Below are positions 37,664 through 46,331 of a DNA stretch of 55,164 nucleotides, piece after piece. Positions within the stretch are counted from its first letter, which is position 1. Every line of letters starts with the position of its first letter. Below the pieces are notes generated by a model. The model was not told the origin of the DNA. It did not search any database and saw nothing but the letters and a program-made list of their open reading frames with translations. The position numbers were made by a program, and so were the translations under genes. The stretch comes from Hyphomicrobium sp. (lineage in GTDB: Bacteria; Pseudomonadota; Alphaproteobacteria; Rhizobiales; Hyphomicrobiaceae), in the NCBI GenBank assembly GCA_022844105.1, contig JALHMJ010000003.1, forward strand, positions 209,046-264,209. The letters run 5' to 3'.

Positions 37664-38376
37664 CCCTCGATCAGCTGATCGAGAAGCTGGCGGACATAGG
37701 CGGGAACAACCTCTGTCGCCGGTCCGTGAATGGCTTCGGCAAAATGCGAATGTCCCTCCGACGGTTCGAGATTGAGCTCGACCGTGTGCGCGCCGGCTTC
37801 TCCCGCAACCTGGACAAAACCAGCCGCCGGATAAACGTTGCCGCTCGTTCCGATGGAAATGAAAAGATCAGCCGCGCGCAGCTCACCGATGATGCGCTCC
37901 ATGTGGTAGGGCTCCTCCCCGAACCAGACAACATCAGGCCGCAGCGTGCCGGCCTCCCCACAAGCCGGACACGTCGTTTGCAGAAACATGTCCTTGAGCC
38001 AAGGCATGCGGGTTCCGCAGCCCAGGCACCATGCCTGCAGCGCCTCACCGTGCATATGAATGAGATTTTTCGAACCGGCCTGCTCATGCAGCTGGTCGAC
38101 GTTCTGCGTCACCAGCGTCACCGCTCCTGGATGCGTCTGTTCGAGCAGGGCGAGCGCGAAATGCGCGGCATTGGGCGCCACCGACTGATGCGCACGGCGA
38201 CGCATATTATAGAACTCGTGCACGAGCTGCGGGTTCTTCTCAAAGCCTTCTGGCGTGGCGACGTCGCGATAATCATACTTTGCCCAGATGCCGCCCTTAT
38301 CCCGAAATGTCGGCACACCGGATTCGGCGGAAATTCCAGCTCCGGTCAGGATTACGATGCGTTCGAACTCCGGCAT
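37660..38376 (-). CDS. cobB: NAD-dependent protein deacylase (class III sirtuin, CobB)
   Basis: Sirtuins remove acyl groups from lysines with NAD and have a zinc-ribbon. The NAD-binding start is IVILTGAGISAESGVPTFRD; QNVDQLHEQAG and catalytic His109 (IHMHGEAL) follow, with four zinc Cys at 117, 120, 136 and 139. The residues Tyr56 and Arg59 in EFYNMRRR are the pair that marks class III enzymes active on succinyl and malonyl lysine. The ATG at 38376 is used; upstream codons are not family-like. 238 aa. It converges with the RNA methyltransferase by 4 bases. Confidence 0.95.
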   Translation of the reverse strand: MPEFERIVILTGAGISAESGVPTFRDKGGIWAKYDYRDVATPEGFEKNPQLVHEFYNMRRRAHQSVAPNAAHFALALLEQTHPGAVTLVTQNVDQLHEQAGSKNLIHMHGEALQAWCLGCGTRMPWLKDMFLQTTCPACGEAGTLRPDVVWFGEEPYHMERIIGELRAADLFISIGTSGNVYPAAGFVQVAGEAGAHTVELNLEPSEGHSHFAEAIHGPATEVVPAYVRQLLDQLIEG

Positions 38377-38475
38377 TCCCTCGCCACCCAAATTGCTTCT
38401 CTTTTCTGATCCAACAAACTACGACACTCCGGCGTACCCTGGCGAGGGCTGTGAACCAAGACGAAAAAGGCTGCT

Positions 38476-39180
38476 TTGCGAGTGAAGACAATTCTCAGTT
38501 GGTCGAGCGGCAAGGACAGTGCCTGGTCGCTCCACGAATTGCGGTCCGACCCGGCCGTCGAGGTCGTTAGTCTGCTGACCACCATCAACGCAACCTCCGA
38601 CCGTGTCGCCATGCACGGCGTGCGCCGCAGCATTCTCGAAGTGCAAGCCGCCGCTGCCGGGTTACCGCTCCATGTGGTGCCGCTTCCCTGGCCCTGTTCG
38701 AACGCCGACTACGAGCGCTTGATGGGCGACTATGTCCGCGCGCAAGTCGCTGACGGCATTGAGGCTATGGCTTTCGGCGATCTCTTCCTGGAGGATATCC
38801 GCCGCTATCGCGAAGCCAAGCTTCAAGGCAGCGGTCTGACGCCTCTGTTTCCCCTCTGGGGCAAGCCCACCCGCGCCCTCGCGGAGACGATGATCGACGG
38901 CGGTCTTATCACATATGTGACCACCGTTGACCCCGCAAAGCTCGACGCGAGTTTCGCGGGCCGGTGCTTCGACCGAGCCTTCCTCGAAGACCTGCCGGCG
39001 AACGTCGATCCGTGCGGCGAGAATGGCGAGTTTCACACCTGCGTCGCCGACGGGCCTATGTTTGATTGTGCGTTGTCGATTGCCGTTGGCGACGTTGCCA
39101 TGCGGGACGGATTTGTCTTCACCGATCTGCAGTTGCTGCAGCCTGATCAGTCCGGCCGGGACCATGCGAATACCAGATAG
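38476..39180 (+). CDS. ATP-pyrophosphatase, diphthine-ammonia-ligase-like (DUF71 family)
   Basis: N-type ATP-pyrophosphatase domain related to eukaryotic diphthine-ammonia ligase (Dph6), but bacteria lack diphthamide, so the substrate is unknown. The PP-loop is ILSWSSGKDSAWSLHEL; the family blocks AMAFGDLFLEDIRRYREA and PLFPLWGKPTRALAETM, and the late NVDPCGENGEFHT are present. 234 aa. TTG at 38476 is used because AAAAGG is spaced for it; GTG at 38482 is possible. The gene overlaps the GtrA gene end by 34 bases (convergent). Family membership is firm, function not. Confidence 0.85.
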   Translation: MRVKTILSWSSGKDSAWSLHELRSDPAVEVVSLLTTINATSDRVAMHGVRRSILEVQAAAAGLPLHVVPLPWPCSNADYERLMGDYVRAQVADGIEAMAFGDLFLEDIRRYREAKLQGSGLTPLFPLWGKPTRALAETMIDGGLITYVTTVDPAKLDASFAGRCFDRAFLEDLPANVDPCGENGEFHTCVADGPMFDCALSIAVGDVAMRDGFVFTDLQLLQPDQSGRDHANTR

Positions 39181-39629
39181 CGCCGCAGCGCAAACGTCAT
39201 GGCAAAGCTCATTCCAACGGCGCAAACCTTGGCCATTCCAGCCGACAGACCGAAAGCCTGCACCGCCAGCGTCACGATGGCGACCGTCGTGACCAGCCCC
39301 GCAACACCGCTGAACGCGAATTCCATGAACAGGCGGCCATGCGGCTTACCCGTCCGCGCGGCATCAAACACGAAGCAAATCGACAGAATGTAATGCAGGA
39401 TGAGGCCCGCCGAATAGCCCGCCGCAGCCGCTAGCGACGCCGATGCGCCCGTGGATGTGAGTCCGATAAAAATCGAGAAATCGACGATCAGAGCGACCGC
39501 GCTGATGACGGCATACCGTGAGAGCTGCCCGAAGAACCGGTGGCGCTGAAAACGCAACTGGACAGCGCTCAACGAACCCGGCAGTGCCGCAGTCGTGAGC
39601 GGAGCTAGATTTTCGGACTTTCCCGTCAT
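39147..39629 (-). CDS. GtrA-family membrane protein
   Basis: GtrA proteins have four membrane helices and are thought to flip or support the lipid-linked sugar used in O-antigen or cell-wall decoration. Hydrophobic segments are evident (LSRYAVISAVALIVDFSIFI, ASLAAAAGYSAGLILHYILS, LFMEFAFSGVAGLVTTVAI and the last near LSAGMAKVCAVGMSFAMTF), ending in the basic RRYLVFAWSR block usual for the family. Its ATG overlaps the stop codon of the upstream FAD-enzyme gene by one base (TAATG), so they are cotranscribed. Context suggests surface-glycan synthesis. Confidence 0.92.
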   Translation of the reverse strand: MTGKSENLAPLTTAALPGSLSAVQLRFQRHRFFGQLSRYAVISAVALIVDFSIFIGLTSTGASASLAAAAGYSAGLILHYILSICFVFDAARTGKPHGRLFMEFAFSGVAGLVTTVAIVTLAVQAFGLSAGMAKVCAVGMSFAMTFALRRYLVFAWSRPD

Positions 39630-41224
39630 TACGCGCGTCTTTCGATCCGCACGCGCTCCGGCACCATGCGCACGCTGGAGAGTGCTTCCTTGACGCCGGA
39701 TTGCCCGGCCTCATGATATTCCGCATCCTCGTTGACGTTCCACACGTCAAAGACCTGTTCACCCGCCAGGATATTCTTGACGGTCAGCATCGCCGTCATC
39801 ATTGCATGATCTTGGTTGTTGTACTTGTGCATTCCGTTGCGGCCGACGAGATGCAGGTTCGGGCAATGGGCCTCGAGTCCTGAGCGCACAGCGTCGACGT
39901 TTGCTTTGTAGTGATCGTCATAAACCGGGTAGGCCTTTTTCTGGCGCACCACGCAGCCGTCCTTAACTTCGTCTTCCGTCGCCAGCCCGATTTGAGCAAG
40001 CTCCCTCTTCGCCAATGCGATGAGGTCGGCGTCGGACGAGTTCCAAAGGCCGTCACCCTCGAAGCAGAAATATTCAAGTCCCAAACACGCGAGATTGTCG
40101 TCGGGCACCATCTCTGGCGACCACGAACGGAAATTCTGAATGCGGCCAACCTTCACGCTGGGCTCATGGATATATATCCAGTTGTCCGGAAACAGATCCT
40201 GCTTGGCAACCACCAGTGACACCGTGATGAAGTCGCGGTACCGAAGTTTCGCGGCGGCATCTTTCGCGACGCTTGGCGCCGGCGTAATCGCAGCCAAAAG
40301 TTCAGTGATCGGCGCAGACGAGATGACGTGGTTCGCGGTGAAGTTTTTGATCGCACCGTCGCAATCTGTGCTCTCGATCGTCCAGATCTTGGACGCGGCG
40401 TCGTAGGCGAGCCGCGACAGTCGCTCACCCATCAGGATTTCACCGCCCTGCGCCCGCGTCTTTTCCGCCGCCGTGTCCCACATCATGCCGGGACCCTTGC
40501 GCGGATACTGGAAACTCTCGATGAGGGTTTTGATCACCTCTCCGTCGCCGGTATTGCCGTTCGGCTTGATCGCCGGAATTGAGTTGCGCAGCGCGTTCGC
40601 CATGGCTGACCACAGGTCGAGACCTTTGATACGTTGAGCCGCCCAATCCGCCGAGATGTCGTCGCACGACATGCCCCACACCTTCTCGGTGTAGGTTTTG
40701 AAGAAATTGGCAAACAGGCGTTCGCCGAATTGGTTTGCGACCCACTCGTGGAAAGTGACGGGTTTAACCGTTGGAAACGCCTGCTTGTACATGAATGACA
40801 TCACGCAAAGCGCGCTCTCCACGAGGCCGAGGTTCGTCAGTGCCTCGAAAGCCTTCAGTGGATAAGAGTAATATTTCCCGTCGAAGTAGATGCGGCTGAG
40901 CCGCGGCCGTTCGATGAAGTCGCTGGGCAGGATCTCGTGCCACAAATCGACGACTTCTTTCGATTTCGAAAAGAAGCGATGGCCGCCAATGTCGAACAGA
41001 AAGCCTTTGTAGTTCACGGTCCGGCTGATGCCGCCGACATAAACCGGATCGGCCTCGATGACGCGCGTTGAGACGCCGCTTTTGGTAAGAAGGTAAGCAG
41101 CCGTCAGACCTGCAGGACCGGCACCGATGACGAAGACGTCGCTATGAGAGATGTGGCTGACCGCTGAACTCGTTATGGACCCGAGGGGCGCCTGCCGCGC
41201 GCAGTCCCCATCGATCACGGACAC
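39629..41224 (-). CDS. FAD-dependent oxidoreductase, amine-oxidase/UDP-galactopyranose-mutase-like
   Basis: The N-terminal FAD motif is [20 protein letters not shown], followed by [13 protein letters not shown] and [15 protein letters not shown], typical of a large bacterial family of flavin enzymes that sit with glycosyltransferase or GtrA genes. The C-terminal block is [23 protein letters not shown] at 41224 is chosen because AAGAGG sits nine bases upstream; other GTG starts upstream and downstream are possible. 531 aa. It is cotranscribed with gtrA and divergent from the GT-C gene. Role in surface polysaccharide formation is inferred from context; the substrate is unknown. Confidence 0.85.
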   Translation of the reverse strand: MSVIDGDCARQAPLGSITSSAVSHISHSDVFVIGAGPAGLTAAYLLTKSGVSTRVIEADPVYVGGISRTVNYKGFLFDIGGHRFFSKSKEVVDLWHEILPSDFIERPRLSRIYFDGKYYSYPLKAFEALTNLGLVESALCVMSFMYKQAFPTVKPVTFHEWVANQFGERLFANFFKTYTEKVWGMSCDDISADWAAQRIKGLDLWSAMANALRNSIPAIKPNGNTGDGEVIKTLIESFQYPRKGPGMMWDTAAEKTRAQGGEILMGERLSRLAYDAASKIWTIESTDCDGAIKNFTANHVISSAPITELLAAITPAPSVAKDAAAKLRYRDFITVSLVVAKQDLFPDNWIYIHEPSVKVGRIQNFRSWSPEMVPDDNLACLGLEYFCFEGDGLWNSSDADLIALAKRELAQIGLATEDEVKDGCVVRQKKAYPVYDDHYKANVDAVRSGLEAHCPNLHLVGRNGMHKYNNQDHAMMTAMLTVKNILAGEQVFDVWNVNEDAEYHEAGQSGVKEALSSVRMVPERVRIERRA

Positions 41225-41365
41225 TAGCCAGAACCTCTTAAAAAACACTCGACAACCCAGCGGGCCTTATCAACCAAGTCTTAACTTGTCGCCGCGCGAT
41301 CGGAGTTTACGCCATGACAAGACCCGTGATGGTACATGTGCGCGATCAGTGCGGGGATAAGCGGT

Positions 41366-43159
41366 ATGATCGCATCTATCGATGCTCCACAGATGTGGCG
41401 GCGGGTGGTGGAAACGGCGGTGAAATCCGAACCGTTTCACTGGGCTGTCGCCATCTGGGCCGCGCTCGCTGTGGCGCTGATTGCCGTGGATCACGCCCGC
41501 CTCGCGCAATTCTTCCTCGACACCGATGATGCGACACGACTGATCGAGATCCGATCCTTGAAGCAGACGGGGGCGTGGTTCGACAACACGCTCCCTCGCT
41601 TCGGCACGGATGGCCTCGTTTCGCATTGGTCGCGCCTGATCGATGCGCCGGTGGCCCTCTTGATCTTGTTCTTTTCAATCTTCCTGCCGGTCACGGCGGC
41701 GGAACTGGCAGCGCAGGCCGTCTGGCCGCTCATGCTTTTGCTACCGCTACTCGTCATCCTGGCGCGAACCGTGGAGACACTGAGCGGTCGCACGGCAGCC
41801 GCCTTTGCTCTGGCTCTGGCCGCAACCGCGCTGACGGCGCTCTTGCAGTTCCGGCCCGGCCGTATCGATCATCACAACGCGATGATCGTCACAACGGTCG
41901 GGTCGATTTTTTTAATGGTGCTCGCCAACGCCGATCATCGGAAAAGCATTCTTGCCGGAGTGCTCGCAGCCTTGAGCCTCGCCATCGGATTTGAAGCCCT
42001 GCCGATTGTCGCTCTATCCAGCATCGCGCTCGTTTTCTGGGCCGTCCTCGACCGGACCATGGCCGACGCTGTCACGCGCTATTGTACCGCTTTCGCAGCA
42101 ACGCTCGGTCTCTCTTTTGCCGCGACCGTCCCCCCTTCGCACTGGATGTCTGTCAGTTGCGACGCTCTATCGATCAACCTGCTGGCCCTCGTTGCAAGCG
42201 GCGCAGCCGCAGCGGTCGTGGTTCTCACCATCGGCCGTGGCTGGAGCACAGTGTCCCGCCTTGCAACGCTCGCTGCGGCCGGTCTTGTCGGGGTCGCGCT
42301 CTACGGCGCCATCGAACCGGCATGCCTTGCCGGCCCCTTTGGCCAGGTGCCGAAAGCAATTTATCCGATCTGGCTCGACACGGTCAGCGAGGCGAAGCCC
42401 CTGACCTGGCACTTCATGCGTATGCCGGGGCTTGCATTGTCGATTGCCGCTTTATTGTTCGCGGGCGCTGCCGCCTACGTCCACCTTCTGCGGCAGTCAA
42501 TCGACAACCGCCTAGTGTATCTCGCGGTGGTTGCCGTGGCGACGGCCGTACTGGGGATATGGCAGTTTAAGTTTGTGTCGTACGCAACGTGGATGGCGAT
42601 CCCCGCGCTCGCCATCCTGATTTCGCGTGTCGAAGGCACGATACAAATCTCGCGCCTGTCCATGCAGCTGATCGTGCTCTTCTGTTTAAGCCCCGCTACG
42701 CTCAGCATCGCGGGCGGCAAGTTGGCCAAGGTCGTCGTTTCACCGGCCAGCGCTGCGCCGCACTCTGCAGAAGTGGCGGCCTGCAGCGCCAAGAACGTAG
42801 CCGGTGCGCTCGCTGCCTTGCCGTCCGGCCTCATCGTCACACATATCGATCTAGGCCCCGTCATAGTCGCGACAACACATCACCGGGCCCTCAGCGCGCC
42901 CTATCACCGTCTGCCTGACGGCATCATTGCGGCCCACGCCATTTTCGCGGCGTCGCCAGCCGAAAGCCGTGCGCGCCTCACCGCTGTGGGAGCCGGCTAT
43001 GTCGTCTATTGCCCGCATCGGTTCATGCCCGGCGTGGCGGCCCAGGCTGGGAGCGATACACTTCTCGCCGGCTTGCGCGATGGCCGCGTTCCAACGTGGC
43101 TCGTTGATGTCACGCCGCCGGGTGCTGCTCCGCTGCGTGTGTGGCGCATCGCTCAATAG
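41366..43159 (+). CDS. Polytopic membrane protein, GT-C glycosyltransferase-like
   Basis: A 597-residue protein with about ten or more hydrophobic segments (for example VALLILFFSIFLPVTAAELA). After the first helix is a conserved periplasmic-type block: DTDDATRLIEIRSLKQTG, then AWFDNTLPRFG and LVSHWSRLIDAPVA. Acidic pairs after the first helix are the mark of GT-C lipid-sugar transferases, and this block recurs in a family of alphaproteobacterial hypothetical membrane proteins. The ATG at 41366 has GGGGAT seven bases upstream. It is divergent from the FAD/GtrA pair and likely part of the same surface-glycan function (inference). Confidence 0.82.
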   Translation: MIASIDAPQMWRRVVETAVKSEPFHWAVAIWAALAVALIAVDHARLAQFFLDTDDATRLIEIRSLKQTGAWFDNTLPRFGTDGLVSHWSRLIDAPVALLILFFSIFLPVTAAELAAQAVWPLMLLLPLLVILARTVETLSGRTAAAFALALAATALTALLQFRPGRIDHHNAMIVTTVGSIFLMVLANADHRKSILAGVLAALSLAIGFEALPIVALSSIALVFWAVLDRTMADAVTRYCTAFAATLGLSFAATVPPSHWMSVSCDALSINLLALVASGAAAAVVVLTIGRGWSTVSRLATLAAAGLVGVALYGAIEPACLAGPFGQVPKAIYPIWLDTVSEAKPLTWHFMRMPGLALSIAALLFAGAAAYVHLLRQSIDNRLVYLAVVAVATAVLGIWQFKFVSYATWMAIPALAILISRVEGTIQISRLSMQLIVLFCLSPATLSIAGGKLAKVVVSPASAAPHSAEVAACSAKNVAGALAALPSGLIVTHIDLGPVIVATTHHRALSAPYHRLPDGIIAAHAIFAASPAESRARLTAVGAGYVVYCPHRFMPGVAAQAGSDTLLAGLRDGRVPTWLVDVTPPGAAPLRVWRIAQ

Positions 43160-43176
43160 TCGAACGTGCGGTCGAA

Positions 43177-44283
43177 CTAGCTGCCGCACTGTCCGCGGTG
43201 ACGCAGCATATGGTCGGCGAGCACACAGGCGAGCATCGCTTCCCCAACCGGCACGGCACGAATGCCCACGCACGGATCGTGGCGGCCTTTTGTGAAGATC
43301 TCCGTCGCCTCGCCCGATACCGTCACCGTCTTTCGCGGCGTCAAAATCGATGATGTCGGTTTCACCGCAAATCGGCAAACGATCGCCTGTCCCGTCGAGA
43401 TGCCGCCGAGAATTCCGCCGGCGTTGTTTGACGAGAAACCGGGACCATGGTGGCGTCCGTGCGGCACCGAGTTCGGGCGCATCTCATCAGCATTCTCTTC
43501 GCCGGTCAGTTCCGCAGCCGCCATGCCGGCGCCGATTTCCACACCCTTCACCGCGTTGATCGACATCATTGCGGAGGCAATGTCCTGGTCGAGCTTGCCG
43601 TAAAGCGGTGCTCCCCAGCCGACCGGTACGCCTTCGGCAATGACTTCCACGATCGCGCCGATCGAGGATCCGGCTTTGCGGATGCCGTCGAGGTAGCCTT
43701 CCCACTCTTTCGCCACGATTGGGTCAGGGCAGAAAAACGGATTGCTGTCGACCTCATCCCAGTTCCAGCGCGCACGATCGATCTTGATCTTGCCCATCTG
43801 CACGAGGGCACCGCGCACCGTGATACCCGAGCCGAGCACCTGCCGGGCAATCGCGCCGGCCGCGACGCGGGTCGCGGTTTCGCGCGCCGACGACCGCCCA
43901 CCGCCCCGGAAATCGCGGATGCCGTACTTCGCTTGGTACGTGTAATCGGCATGACCTGGTCGAAACGTCTGAGCGATCTCGCTGTAATCCTTCGATCGCT
44001 GGTCGACGTTGCGGATTAGCAGCGAGATCGGAGCGCCGGTCGCGACCTGCCGGCCTTCAGCGTCCGTAAAGACCCCCGACAGGATTTCGACCGCATCGGG
44101 CTCCTGACGCTGCGTCACGAAGCGCGACTGTCCCGGCCGGCGCTTGTCGAGATAGGCCTGGATGGCCTCAGCCGTCACCGGCAAACCCGGCGGGCAGCCA
44201 TCCACGACGCATCCGATGGCTGGCCCGTGGCTCTCGCCCCAGGTCGTGACGCGAAACAGGTGACCGAACGTATTGTGTGACAT
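43177..44283 (-). CDS. aroC: Chorismate synthase
   Basis: AroC converts EPSP to chorismate with reduced FMN, the last shared step of aromatic synthesis. The signatures are complete: [93 protein letters not shown] and [17 protein letters not shown]. Length 368 aa is standard, and the ATG at 44283 gives the usual N-terminus. It converges with the GT-C gene, with 17 bases between. Confidence 0.98.
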   Translation of the reverse strand: MSHNTFGHLFRVTTWGESHGPAIGCVVDGCPPGLPVTAEAIQAYLDKRRPGQSRFVTQRQEPDAVEILSGVFTDAEGRQVATGAPISLLIRNVDQRSKDYSEIAQTFRPGHADYTYQAKYGIRDFRGGGRSSARETATRVAAGAIARQVLGSGITVRGALVQMGKIKIDRARWNWDEVDSNPFFCPDPIVAKEWEGYLDGIRKAGSSIGAIVEVIAEGVPVGWGAPLYGKLDQDIASAMMSINAVKGVEIGAGMAAAELTGEENADEMRPNSVPHGRHHGPGFSSNNAGGILGGISTGQAIVCRFAVKPTSSILTPRKTVTVSGEATEIFTKGRHDPCVGIRAVPVGEAMLACVLADHMLRHRGQCGS

Positions 44284-44685
44284 GGATGCCGTTGAGCCTG
44301 GAACGGAGGGCAAGGCGAACGCCGATTCAAAGGTGGTGTTGGTGCAACCTTCGGCATCCGGCACGTTGGAGGCAGTGTCTTACGGGCACCGGCGCTGGCT
44401 CGCAAGACGGGTCGTCGTGGCTGACACGTGACAGGATTCACCGACGCAGTTAGATGAGATGATGGTGCCGCGTGTCCTGCACGTCTCACGAGCAGAGGAG
44501 GCATGGGGTGCAGGAGAGCTGTCACGCGCCTGCGTGACCAACTGTATTTGTGGCGTTTTCTTTGCGTTTTCAGCGAGTTCCCGGCGGTCTGAGCAACTGC
44601 CCCGAACTGGCCAATAATAGAAAATGGAAGAACCGGAGCAGCCGCTGCTCCGGTTCTTTTTTGTTGAGTGTCAGACGCCGCGCAG
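44284..44685. other. 402-base intergenic region with RNA-like hairpins
   Basis: Both flanking genes (aroC and the quinone oxidoreductase) are on the minus strand. The stretch contains a perfect 7-bp hairpin GTCACGC-GCCT-GCGTGAC at 44521-44538, a CCTGCAC/GTGCAGG pair around 44476-44514, and a very strong terminator at 44628-44662 with its U-run on the plus strand. No coding frame is convincing. A plus-strand small RNA is possible. Confidence 0.5.
44628..44662 (+). terminator. Strong rho-independent terminator with no upstream plus-strand gene
   Basis: Perfect stem AAGAACCGGAGCAG / CTGCTCCGGTTCTT with a three-base CCG loop, followed by a T-run (TTTTTT overlapping the stem end). On the minus strand the tail is only TTCTTCCATTTTC, less ideal for ending the quinone oxidoreductase gene 24 bases away, so it may serve either that gene or an unannotated plus-strand RNA. 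Confidence 0.9.
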
Positions 44686-45687
44686 TCAGCCGGCCGTCAG
44701 AATGATTTTTCCGATGTGCGTGCCTTCCTCGATCCGCCGGTGCGCGTCGGCAGCCCTCGCGAGCGGGAACGTGCTGTCGATCGGCACCCGCACCTCGCCC
44801 GATGCCAGGAGGGGCAGCACCTCGGCTTCAACCTTGCGGGCGATGTGCGCCTTCACCTCCGCCGGCCGAATGCGCAGGGTCGAGCCGGTAATCGTCAGCC
44901 GCTTGAGCATGACGCGCATGAAATCAATTTCTGCTTTCGAACCCGACTGAAAACCGATGTAAACGAGCCGCCCGTCATCGGCGAGCGCGCGGATATTCTT
45001 CTCAATGTAAGGGCCGCCGACCATGTCGAGGATAACATCGACACCCCGGCCGCCCGTTGCCGCCTTGACCGCGTCGAGGAAATCTTCACTTCTGTAATTC
45101 ACCGCCACGTCGGCACCGAGCTTCAGCGCCGCTGTGCACTTTTCAGCCGAACCCGTCGTGGTCAGCACCTTGGACCCGAAGGCCTTCGCCAACTGGATCG
45201 CGGTTACGCCGATGCCCGACGTGCCACCGTGGATCAGGATCCACTCGCCGGCCTTCAACGCGCCGCGCTCGAACACATTGTGCCAAACGGTAAAGAACGT
45301 TTCCGGCAGACCGCCCGCTTCGATGATGGACAGTCCTTCCGGGACGTGCAGCGTTGTGCCTTCGTCAGCAAGGCAATATTCCGCGTAACCGCCGCCGTTG
45401 ACGAGCGCCATCACGCGTTGACCGGTTTCGAACCGCGTCACGCCTGCGCCGATGGCCACGACGTCCCCGGCGATCTCTAGCCCCGGCAGTTCGCTCTGCC
45501 CCTTCGGCGCCGGATAAAGTCCCATCCGCTGCAGAACATCGGGACGGTTCACACCGGCCGCCTGCACCCGGACGAGAACCTGTCCGTTGCCCGCTGACGG
45601 CACGGGCAGCGTCTGCGTTTGCAGGACGTCCGGACCGCCTTTGCCGGCAATTGCAACAACGGTCATCGTCTGGGGAATGGCTGGCAT
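44686..45687 (-). CDS. NAD(P)H-quinone oxidoreductase / zinc-less alcohol dehydrogenase family
   Basis: Medium-chain dehydrogenase of the quinone oxidoreductase (QOR) branch that reduces quinones or enones with NADPH. The N-terminal GroES-like domain has VQAAGVNRPDVLQRMGLYP and PGLEIAGDVVAIGAGVTRF, followed by WILIHGGTSGIGVTAIQLAK (nucleotide motif), then VNYRSEDFLDAVKAATGGRG and VILDMVGGPYIEKNIRAL. The zinc ligands of true alcohol dehydrogenases are absent. 333 aa, similar to the eukaryotic PIG3 type. It is divergent from the DUF1192 gene with a 123-base promoter gap. Confidence 0.93.
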   Translation of the reverse strand: MPAIPQTMTVVAIAGKGGPDVLQTQTLPVPSAGNGQVLVRVQAAGVNRPDVLQRMGLYPAPKGQSELPGLEIAGDVVAIGAGVTRFETGQRVMALVNGGGYAEYCLADEGTTLHVPEGLSIIEAGGLPETFFTVWHNVFERGALKAGEWILIHGGTSGIGVTAIQLAKAFGSKVLTTTGSAEKCTAALKLGADVAVNYRSEDFLDAVKAATGGRGVDVILDMVGGPYIEKNIRALADDGRLVYIGFQSGSKAEIDFMRVMLKRLTITGSTLRIRPAEVKAHIARKVEAEVLPLLASGEVRVPIDSTFPLARAADAHRRIEEGTHIGKIILTAG

Positions 45688-45810
45688 ATCGGTTCCGCTG
45701 CATCTGGCGAGGGTGTGTGTTGAGGTGAGCAGTATGGCGTGCCATCTTTCCCGGCAAGGGGAGCGCGACAGGACATTCGCTGTATATCAACGCTAGAGAG
45801 GCAAACAGTC

Positions 45811-46005
45811 ATGGATTGGGACGAGACCAAGGCGACGCCGTCGACCGGTCATACCATTGGCGAACCGCTCGACAAGCTGTCCAAAGATGAATTGCAAGCG
45901 CGTCTCACATCGCTTGACGGCGAAATTACGCGGCTCAAGGCGGAACTTGAAAAGAAAAAAGCTCACGAAGCGGCGGCGGCAGAACTGTTCACAGGCAAGA
46001 CTTGA
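45811..46005 (+). CDS. DUF1192 family protein (64 aa)
   Basis: The protein has the DUF1192 pattern: an acidic N-terminus (MDWDETKATP), then HTIGEPLDKLSKDELQARL and a coiled-coil-like helix (SLDGEITRLKAELEKKKAHE). Such proteins are common in alphaproteobacteria, often beside the DUF1465/RcdA gene, as here. The ATG at 45811 has GAGAGG about nine bases upstream. Function unknown; the helical form suggests an oligomer or binding partner. Confidence 0.88.
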   Translation: MDWDETKATPSTGHTIGEPLDKLSKDELQARLTSLDGEITRLKAELEKKKAHEAAAAELFTGKT

Positions 46006-46103
46006 CCGTCGATGTTTGTTCGATTTTGAACCGGGCACACGGTAAAGCGTCGACGGTCGCTCACCAATGCCGGACAGGCGCAAACGCTTTATTTACCAAC
46101 CCG

Positions 46104-46205
46104 GCCTAAGGTCAGCGCATCCAGTTTTCTGGACCCGAGTGGGTCACACCGCTCTATGACGCCTCCCTGTTTGACTTAGAGCCGCCGCAAGGCGGCTCAT
46201 TTTTT
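46104..46205 (+). ncRNA. Candidate trans-acting small RNA, suhB/mmgR (alpha-r14)-like
   Basis: The segment has adjacent short hairpins (TCCAG-TTTT-CTGGA at 46120-46133 and GACCC-GAGT-GGGTC at 46132-46145, mutually exclusive at their junction), then an unpaired stretch with an anti-Shine-Dalgarno-like GCCTCCCTGTTTGACTT, and a terminal hairpin GAGCCGCC-GCAA-GGCGGCTC followed by ATTTTTT. That order resembles the suhB/mmgR family of rhizobial small RNAs, though I could not align it. The 5' end is approximate (a TATTTA lies about 10 bases upstream). It sits between the DUF1192 gene and rcdA. Confidence 0.55.
46179..46205 (+). terminator. Rho-independent terminator
   Basis: Perfect 8-bp GC-rich stem GAGCCGCC-GCAA-GGCGGCTC with a stable tetraloop and ATTTTTT tail. 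It is 174 bases downstream of the DUF1192 stop codon and ends the candidate small RNA. Confidence 0.93.
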
Positions 46206-46331
46206 GCGTGATCCACAGGTAAGTCGGCCGCCGGTCGGAATGTTGTCCCGTTCTGCCGCGTTTGATTTCGAGTTGTTAACTCTGGCCAGCTAAGTTGGCG
46301 CAGTGTAATGGTGTCGAGAGAGTAAGCGTCT

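Noticed and set aside
46260-46290. CtrA-like TTAA sites upstream of rcdA
   Set aside because: Only one half-site (GTTAAC) is present; the TTAA-N7-TTAA arrangement is not.
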